A stretch of 40,114 bases of DNA from Holdemanella porci (GTDB taxonomy: Bacteria; Bacillota_I; Bacilli_A; Erysipelotrichales; Erysipelotrichaceae): NCBI RefSeq assembly GCF_009696075.1, contig NZ_VUMR01000012.1:1-40114 (forward strand), given 5' to 3'. The first letter of the stretch is position 1, and each line of letters opens with the position of its first letter. The notes below the pieces were generated by a model. It saw only the letters and a program-made list of their open reading frames with translations. It had not been told where the DNA came from and searched no databases. A program made the position numbers and the translations under genes. Below are positions 34,784 through 40,114 of the stretch, piece after piece.

Positions 34784-35060
34784 AACGCATCAAAGATTGT
34801 TCGTTTTCCTGATATAGATTTGCGGTTTGATGTAAGTACGTAGAAAAGCGTGCTAACGTATCTAAATACGACATCATTGCTGGATTCAACGTTTGAAATT
34901 GTTCCATAAAGTATTTCGAAGCTGGAGATTGCCAAATAGATTCCACATAATACATTCTGGATTCAATTTCGTTAAATACAGTTCGAATCTCATTGGCATA
35001 CGCATCCACCTGCTTAGAATATGCCATTACGTCTTCACTTGATATTTGAATTTGTGCCAT
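34776..35060 (-). CDS. WXG100-family protein, second copy
   Basis: A 94-residue helical hairpin. The turn motif is IWQSPASKYF (W-x-S in place of W-x-G), with about 40 residues on each side. The C-terminal YQENEQSLMRYE contains a Y-x-x-x-E-like export signal. WXG100 proteins are secreted as dimers by type VII systems. It lies 12 bases after the first WXG100 gene; the two share under half of their residues and may form a heterodimer. Confidence 0.88.
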   Translation of the reverse strand: MAQIQISSEDVMAYSKQVDAYANEIRTVFNEIESRMYYVESIWQSPASKYFMEQFQTLNPAMMSYLDTLARFSTYLHQTANLYQENEQSLMRYE

Positions 35061-35072
35061 ACTTTTCTCCTT

Positions 35073-35366
35073 CTACAACAACAATCTAGCTTGTGCAACA
35101 CGATCTTGTTGAAGCTGTTCATAAACCGAAGCTGTCTGCTTCAATACATTGCTGTATTCTTGAATCACTTGATACATTTCATTTAATGAAGGTCTAAATT
35201 CTTCTAGCTGATTTTGAAAAGCTAAATGATCCACACCCTGCCAGATACTTTGCATCTGCTCCACTTTTTTATAAAGATTCTGAATTAGATCATTATAGCT
35301 ATCCGCTTTGTTTTTTACATAGACACTTGCTTGATATACTTCGGAATAATCCACTGATATTTTCAT
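35073..35366 (-). CDS. WXG100-family protein, first copy
   Basis: A 97-residue EsxA-like helical hairpin with the canonical turn IWQGVDHLAF. Helix 1 spans about 8-40 and helix 2 about 50-95, ending with YEQLQQDRVAQA. It starts 3 bases after the EsaB-like gene. It is the expected substrate of the EssC-type ATPase upstream. Confidence 0.92.
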   Translation of the reverse strand: MKISVDYSEVYQASVYVKNKADSYNDLIQNLYKKVEQMQSIWQGVDHLAFQNQLEEFRPSLNEMYQVIQEYSNVLKQTASVYEQLQQDRVAQARLLL

Positions 35367-35368
35367 TT

Positions 35369-35593
35369 TTACCTCCCGTAGATTAAGATATCGCCATAAG
35401 CGATTTGATTTTCTTGAAACGTTTTATTTAAATCTAAAAAATAATTTCCTGTCACATTAAACACATACTGTATTTCATAACCTAAAAACTCATTCAAAAA
35501 CATTTTTACAACATACAATTGAGATACATATACCATTCTTAGATCGAGTGACAAATATATACCAACCTCATTCACAAATACCAACCCCTTCAT
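35369..35593 (-). CDS. EsaB/YukD-like ubiquitin-fold protein
   Basis: A small protein of about 74 residues resembling YukD/EsaB: DLRMVYVSQLYVVKMFLNEF fits the second strand and helix, and the ending FLDLNKTFQENQIAYGDILI fits the family's LxxxxTLxxxGIxxGDxLxI pattern. EsaB is a cytosolic regulator or assembly factor of T7b systems. The start is uncertain: ATG at 35593 (chosen, weak ribosome site, inside the essC end), GTG at 35578 (AAGGGG nine bases upstream), or ATG at 35629. It overlaps essC by about 26 bases. Confidence 0.78.
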   Translation of the reverse strand: MKGLVFVNEVGIYLSLDLRMVYVSQLYVVKMFLNEFLGYEIQYVFNVTGNYFLDLNKTFQENQIAYGDILIYGR

Positions 35594-38500
35594 TTTGATC
35601 TTTAAAAAAGACACAATCAAAATGTTCATATGGAAGCTTTCGCTTTAACATATATCCATATTCTTTTAAACCATAACCAACCCATACAATTTGAGCATTG
35701 TATAGTTTCTTTTGAAATGCATCCTCATTCAATAAACTCACATCTACACACACGACATATACATCACTCTCTTGATTCCAATCACTCGTAATTTTTAAAT
35801 GTGCTAAACTCTCACATATACGATTTACTTCTTGCGCATAATCCGTATGCATATATAAAATGAATAACTTTTTTGTTTCATCCATAAAAACCGGTCGATC
35901 GCCCTTACATTCAAAACCAATACAATTTTTATCCTTATTAAATATCATCAATTTTGTAGCTCTTGATTTAAGATCTGTTTCTTTTATCTTTCGATATAAA
36001 ATTTCAACATATGTATTGTGATACAGCGTCATATTTAGATACGAAGGCAGATGGTAGGTGTCAAAAAATATCCGTTTATCATCTAAACTCTCTATATCAA
36101 ATACATACTTATTTAAGATCCATTTCAAATTTGTGGTTTCATTATTCGTAACCACAAACGAAATTACATGTTCATCCAATTCAGAAAGATCCAAATTCTC
36201 ATCTTCGAAAATGATACAAACACCTTCATGAATCTTTGAAAAATAGCGAGATTGAAAGAAACTAAAATCTACATAGGAATCTAACATATTTGTTCCATAG
36301 ACATAGATCGTTTCATTTTCAAAATACTTGATCAAACGATATACAATATCTAGACTTTTTGTATAAAACAACTGTATTGACATAAATTTAATTTCACATT
36401 GTTTTTGTTCAAAAGGAAGATCTAAAACACCAAATACATGTTCAGGAATGTCTTTCGGTAATAACACCCATTCTCTTACTTCCTTTAAATCATGAATTTG
36501 ATCCTTTAATACATCCATGACACGCTTACCCGCATGATGTTTTGAATGCAGCACTTCCTTTTTCTCATTGATTTCACGCCAACATATTTCATCTATTGAA
36601 CTCTGCAAATAAAAACTTCGACAAGATTGATTCTTTTGTTGGTGTTGAAGAATCATATCACCTGGATTTTTTAAATGATACGCCATTTCATTTTGAAGCA
36701 TTTCCCGACTATCTTGTATACTACTCACATGAAAACAAGCCCGCCAAGTTGTATTGGACCAAACTTGATCATCAATAATGCCAGAAGGTTTTTGTGTGCT
36801 TAAAACCAAATGGATGCCTAGTGACCTTCCAATTCGTGCAATTTCCTGCAGTTGTGACATAAATTGTGGAAATCGCATTTTCAATTGGGCAAATTCATCC
36901 ACAAAGATCCATAAATGTGACATTGTATGGATCATATTGTAGGACTGAATATCCGATACTTTTTCTTTTAAGAACAAGCGCTGTCTTTTCTCCAACTCAT
37001 AATTCATGCTCTGAAAGAAACGTTCCATAGATTGTGCATCTAAATTGGTCACAATTCCTGCACAATGCGCAAATTCATAAAAGGGTTGTCCAAAGGCACC
37101 GCCCTTAAAATCGATCAATACATATTGAAATTGTTGAGGTGTATTATGCCATATCAGCATCATCAAAAGAAAACTAATAAATTCACTCTTGCCAAAACCT
37201 GTCATTCCTGCAACTAAGCCATGAGGCCCATACTCTTGAAAATCCATAACAACAATTTGTTGGGACTCATCAATACCTACTGGAACTTTCATTACATACT
37301 CAGATTTTCGAACAGGACCTATTTTGATTAGTTGATCATAGAAGTTTGAATCTTCATTCCGCAATACAAACCGTTTTCGATCTAAGCTTAATTCTGTTAT
37401 CGCAATTGTTTCAATTTGGTAGTCATAATGGAAAGATGGTTTTTGGTTTCCCACATAAATCAAACAATAATACGACTTAGGAAGATATTTTCCTTCTACA
37501 TCAACGACAATTGTATCGGCATCGATTTTTTCACAAATAGCACAATAGGGATTTAAAAGAATTTGTTTCATTCCTTCAAACTCCTGAAGCCATACCCATT
37601 TACGTTTTTGTTTGGAATACCACAAATAATTTTCAAATAAAATAATACTTGCCTTCACATCGCCTTGAATCCAACAAACCTCTCCTTGTCTCAAAAATAT
37701 AGGAACTTGTACAAATTGATTTAAGTTTGAGATCAACTGTTCTCTTTTCTGCATCAAGTCATCAAGTGCATATTCATACGAAACTTCACGATAACTTATT
37801 TTACACCATGCATTGTATGCACATCCTACATAAATCACATCTCTGTTTTCGTGTTGGTATGTATCTATATATTTAGAAATATATTCATCCATCTTCTTTT
37901 TAAATGTACCTTTAGATACAACACCCTTTTCATACATCTTCTCTATGTAAGCATTATACATATCGATACTTTTTGTGCTCTCTTTTACACTTAATTTGTA
38001 TTGATAATTCCGGTTGTAAAGGCCATACACCATAAAAGTAAATGCCATAGTCAAAGAGCTGATCATACTTGTGAAGAGTGATTCTATTCTTTGTTTTTGA
38101 AGATACCCAATCAAAATAGAAGAGATTAAACCAGAACTTGCGATCATACAACTCGGTCCTATTGCACTAAATAGACTTTGTTTTTGAACTGAACGCATAA
38201 TTTGTGGCATCTGAATATCAAATTTTTGAACCTTTGGCATTTCAATATTTAAACAGGACGGATAATATGTTGCATTTTTACGATCTAGCTCTACATTACT
38301 ATACGGATTATTGACCATATCCAAAAGTACATAATCTTTAAAATAAATCATGCGAATGTTCGCAAACACGATTTCATCCTGCATACAAAGGCTGCATCTT
38401 TTAACTCGTTTCGAATTGACATACGTACCGTTTAAACTATTAAAATCCTGTAATACACCTTCTTCAATTTGAAAATGATACCTAGACACTCCATTTGTAC

Positions 38501-38768
38501 ATAATTGAATATCACATGCTTCACTCCTTCCAACCTTTATTTTTTTAGAAATTGGAAAATGGCACATTGTACTTTCTATTTCTTCCAAATAAAATAAAAC
38601 TTCATCTAGAATACACGATTCGCCATATCTCAATAATTTTTTAGATTGATTCCATACGATACACACACCATTCCTTCTTTTTTCAAAGAAGTACTTTGAA
38701 AATGACTTTGCGCAGTTCAAATCAAAGTAGTGGCAGGATTTGTCTGTGTATACCCATAGTTTGATCAT
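35568..38768 (-). CDS. essC: EssC-type FtsK/SpoIIIE secretion ATPase, reduced form
   Basis: A 1066-residue membrane ATPase. In order: an N-terminal region, one clear FHA domain (about 76-145: KIKVGRSEACDIQL, VSRYHFQIEEG, LNGTYVNSKRV), two membrane helices (about 200-222 and 232-251), a linker domain, then one FtsK/SpoIIIE module (about 495-730) with Walker A GMTGFGKS (521-528), VLIDFKGGAFG, Walker B LWIFVDEF (619-626) and ARIGRSLGIHLVLSTQKPSG. T7b EssC proteins are usually about 1,450-1,500 residues with three such modules. The last 330 residues here show no second or third Walker A; IYVYGTN (821-827) and IIFEDE (852-857) look like worn remains. The frame is clean over 3.2 kb, so the reduction is stable. 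Confidence 0.9.
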   Translation of the reverse strand: MIKLWVYTDKSCHYFDLNCAKSFSKYFFEKRRNGVCIVWNQSKKLLRYGESCILDEVLFYLEEIESTMCHFPISKKIKVGRSEACDIQLCTNGVSRYHFQIEEGVLQDFNSLNGTYVNSKRVKRCSLCMQDEIVFANIRMIYFKDYVLLDMVNNPYSNVELDRKNATYYPSCLNIEMPKVQKFDIQMPQIMRSVQKQSLFSAIGPSCMIASSGLISSILIGYLQKQRIESLFTSMISSLTMAFTFMVYGLYNRNYQYKLSVKESTKSIDMYNAYIEKMYEKGVVSKGTFKKKMDEYISKYIDTYQHENRDVIYVGCAYNAWCKISYREVSYEYALDDLMQKREQLISNLNQFVQVPIFLRQGEVCWIQGDVKASIILFENYLWYSKQKRKWVWLQEFEGMKQILLNPYCAICEKIDADTIVVDVEGKYLPKSYYCLIYVGNQKPSFHYDYQIETIAITELSLDRKRFVLRNEDSNFYDQLIKIGPVRKSEYVMKVPVGIDESQQIVVMDFQEYGPHGLVAGMTGFGKSEFISFLLMMLIWHNTPQQFQYVLIDFKGGAFGQPFYEFAHCAGIVTNLDAQSMERFFQSMNYELEKRQRLFLKEKVSDIQSYNMIHTMSHLWIFVDEFAQLKMRFPQFMSQLQEIARIGRSLGIHLVLSTQKPSGIIDDQVWSNTTWRACFHVSSIQDSREMLQNEMAYHLKNPGDMILQHQQKNQSCRSFYLQSSIDEICWREINEKKEVLHSKHHAGKRVMDVLKDQIHDLKEVREWVLLPKDIPEHVFGVLDLPFEQKQCEIKFMSIQLFYTKSLDIVYRLIKYFENETIYVYGTNMLDSYVDFSFFQSRYFSKIHEGVCIIFEDENLDLSELDEHVISFVVTNNETTNLKWILNKYVFDIESLDDKRIFFDTYHLPSYLNMTLYHNTYVEILYRKIKETDLKSRATKLMIFNKDKNCIGFECKGDRPVFMDETKKLFILYMHTDYAQEVNRICESLAHLKITSDWNQESDVYVVCVDVSLLNEDAFQKKLYNAQIVWVGYGLKEYGYMLKRKLPYEHFDCVFFKDQNEGVGICE

Positions 38769-40003
38769 AATTTAAAGATTTGTTTGAGCCACATCCTTAT
38801 TTTCTGTATAGAGGTGATTCTCACAGCTGACCTTTTGATTTCTTCTTTTTTTAATACTTTGCGATGCTTTGTCTTTACCTCAATTGAAGTCTTTTTCTTT
38901 TTTAACGAAATCTCGACAAAATCATGTCCCACCACATCTTTTTCAATCTGTACACGCTTACCATTGACTAAAACATACTCGATCTTATCTTCAGACCATA
39001 TTTGTACCTTATTCTTTTTACGCGTATAGTGAATTTTGGGTTTAGAAACCTTTTGAATATGTTTCGTATTCTTTTTTAATACCACTTCATTATCTTCATT
39101 TACAACCCAGACACGTTCAAATTCAACCACTTCATCTTTTTCTAGAACTTGTTCACTTTTTGAAACCATTTCAATCTCTTTATCGGGACTAAATACAAAT
39201 TCATATTCTTTCTTTTCTAGGTTCATCAGCACATCATTTGTATATGTCACAATTTTTAATACATCATCTTTGACCATACGATTAAAGACTTTCTCAAAAT
39301 CCATATCCATGAAAGTATCATTTAAATAGTATTCCACCCGCATATACGCATTTGCATCATCATACTTGTATTCTAGACTGGGTTGTTTCTTTAAATTCAT
39401 GCGATCCACAACCCTTTCATTATTCATAAACAACTGACTTGAAGGGGCTTTTTTATCGATTTGGACATAGATTTGATCACTTACCTCATGTCCATATAAA
39501 TCTTTGGCATACGCACTCACACAATAGATGACATCCTGATTATGTATGGCTGGTAAACGAATCGTTTCATTGAGCGCATAGCGCGTTTTAATACCATTGA
39601 GATCCACATCTATATATCCTATTTCTAATTTAGGTACATTACGGATTGCTTTCACAATGACATCCTCATTGGATAGCTTACTTGAAGGAGTTAATGTGAC
39701 TATTGGCAAAGTATTAGAATATTCAATAGAGCCATCGATACTTTTTTTAAACTGTGGATACTCTTTATGTTCTAACTCAAATGTATACTTTCCATTTTTT
39801 GAATGATCAATCAACACTTGATTTTTGTCTTCTAAATCGAGTGAATAGTAATATATACCATCACAATATACATTCAGATTAAAAGCCTGTTTACATACAG
39901 ATTCAAATTTCAGGTTAGAATGATTTTCTTTTGTGTACACGACAGAATTTAATAAACATTCAGGATATTCAATAGGTAAAATTTTAAGGCTTAACAGATA
40001 CAT
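38765..40003 (-). CDS. Large beta-rich (Ig-like) protein, first gene of the T7SS-like operon
   Basis: A 412-residue protein of unknown family whose stop overlaps the essC start (ATGA). It is strand-rich. A stretch ending VSDQIYVQIDKKAPSSQLFM (about 175-195) resembles an Ig-like domain boundary, and KIHYTRKKNKVQIWSEDKIE (about 330) suggests a second. The C-terminal 60 residues are very Lys-rich and end in an amphipathic segment (IRMWLKQIFKL). No signal peptide or transmembrane helix, so EssB/YukC, EssA and EsaA are excluded. Only a weak ribosome site is seen at 40003. It is probably a system-specific component (inference from position). Confidence 0.65.
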   Translation of the reverse strand: MYLLSLKILPIEYPECLLNSVVYTKENHSNLKFESVCKQAFNLNVYCDGIYYYSLDLEDKNQVLIDHSKNGKYTFELEHKEYPQFKKSIDGSIEYSNTLPIVTLTPSSKLSNEDVIVKAIRNVPKLEIGYIDVDLNGIKTRYALNETIRLPAIHNQDVIYCVSAYAKDLYGHEVSDQIYVQIDKKAPSSQLFMNNERVVDRMNLKKQPSLEYKYDDANAYMRVEYYLNDTFMDMDFEKVFNRMVKDDVLKIVTYTNDVLMNLEKKEYEFVFSPDKEIEMVSKSEQVLEKDEVVEFERVWVVNEDNEVVLKKNTKHIQKVSKPKIHYTRKKNKVQIWSEDKIEYVLVNGKRVQIEKDVVGHDFVEISLKKKKTSIEVKTKHRKVLKKEEIKRSAVRITSIQKIRMWLKQIFKL

Positions 40004-40024
40004 TGGTGATTTGTTAATATAACT

Positions 40025-40039
40025 GACATTAATGATGTC
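40025..40039. promoter_or_regulatory. Possible operator dyad between divergent genes at the right edge
   Basis: GACAT-TAATG-ATGTC is a 5-bp inverted repeat in the 83-base gap between the T7SS-like operon and the plus-strand gene at 40087, next to a minus-strand TATATT. Its location suits a shared regulator; the arms are short, so it may be chance. Confidence 0.3.
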
Positions 40040-40086
40040 TATTTAAGATTTATTGTATAGGTGTAAACGAAAGAGAGACTACACTT

Positions 40087-40114
40087 ATGACAAGAACTTC
40101 AAAATATTTAAACC
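40087..40114 (+). CDS. Start of an unidentified gene, cut by window edge
   Basis: The ATG at 40087 follows AAAGAGAG by about nine bases and reads MTRTSKYLN to the edge. Nine residues are too few to name a family. It is divergent from the T7SS-like operon. Confidence 0.45.

Overview
The window looks like a chromosomal segment of a low-GC Bacillota, most likely of the Erysipelotrichia. The evidence is AT-rich sequence with AGGAGG-type ribosome sites, sigma-A-like promoters, a SUF operon with SufU and an unusually short SufD, MutS2 with RNase HIII, a PadR/HAAS pair, PrsA-like foldases and a T7b-type secretion locus. The class assignment is inferred from protein resemblance recalled from memory; no search was run.

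Layout. 1-1866: one end of an IS200/IS605-type element (divergent tnpB/tnpA) next to a decayed hybrid histidine kinase that has lost its phospho-acceptor region. 1888-3554: two tandem Crp/Fnr paralogues with nearly identical DNA-binding regions, separated by an intergenic stretch that looks like it encodes a small structured RNA. 3653-7061: mnmA and recD2 with a truncated DUF1653 remnant. 7138-7337: two identical tRNA-Leu(CAA) genes. 7421-14496: a peptidoglycan glycosyltransferase, a hexapeptide-repeat protein, a YfcE-type phosphodiesterase, a VanY-like protein with no catalytic residues left, uvrC and mutS2, with rnhC divergent. 15435-19051: small ORF, ubiB-like kinase, lspA, rluD and dCMP deaminase as one tightly packed operon. 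19107-21173: flavodoxin-like protein, PadR, HAAS/DUF1700 and a membrane-anchored protein as a second operon. 21361-22083: a frameshifted MazF/PemK gene, a short direct repeat and a terminator. 22235-25673: cytosolic leucine-rich-repeat protein, cold-shock protein, HD-domain protein and an unrecognised protein. 25689-31463: sufCDSUB followed by 5-formyl-THF cyclo-ligase and an SGNH hydrolase. 31596-33520: two PrsA/SurA-like foldases.

33544-40003 is the most unusual part: a compact, overlapping, single-direction operon with an Ig-like protein, an EssC-type ATPase that keeps one FHA domain, two membrane segments and only one intact FtsK/SpoIIIE module, an EsaB/YukD-like protein, two WXG100 proteins, a 57-residue helical protein, a beta-repeat protein and DUF4176. 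No EssB/YukC, EssA or EsaA gene is present in the window, so this may be a reduced type VII secretion system. A new plus-strand gene starts at the right edge, so missing components could still lie outside the window.
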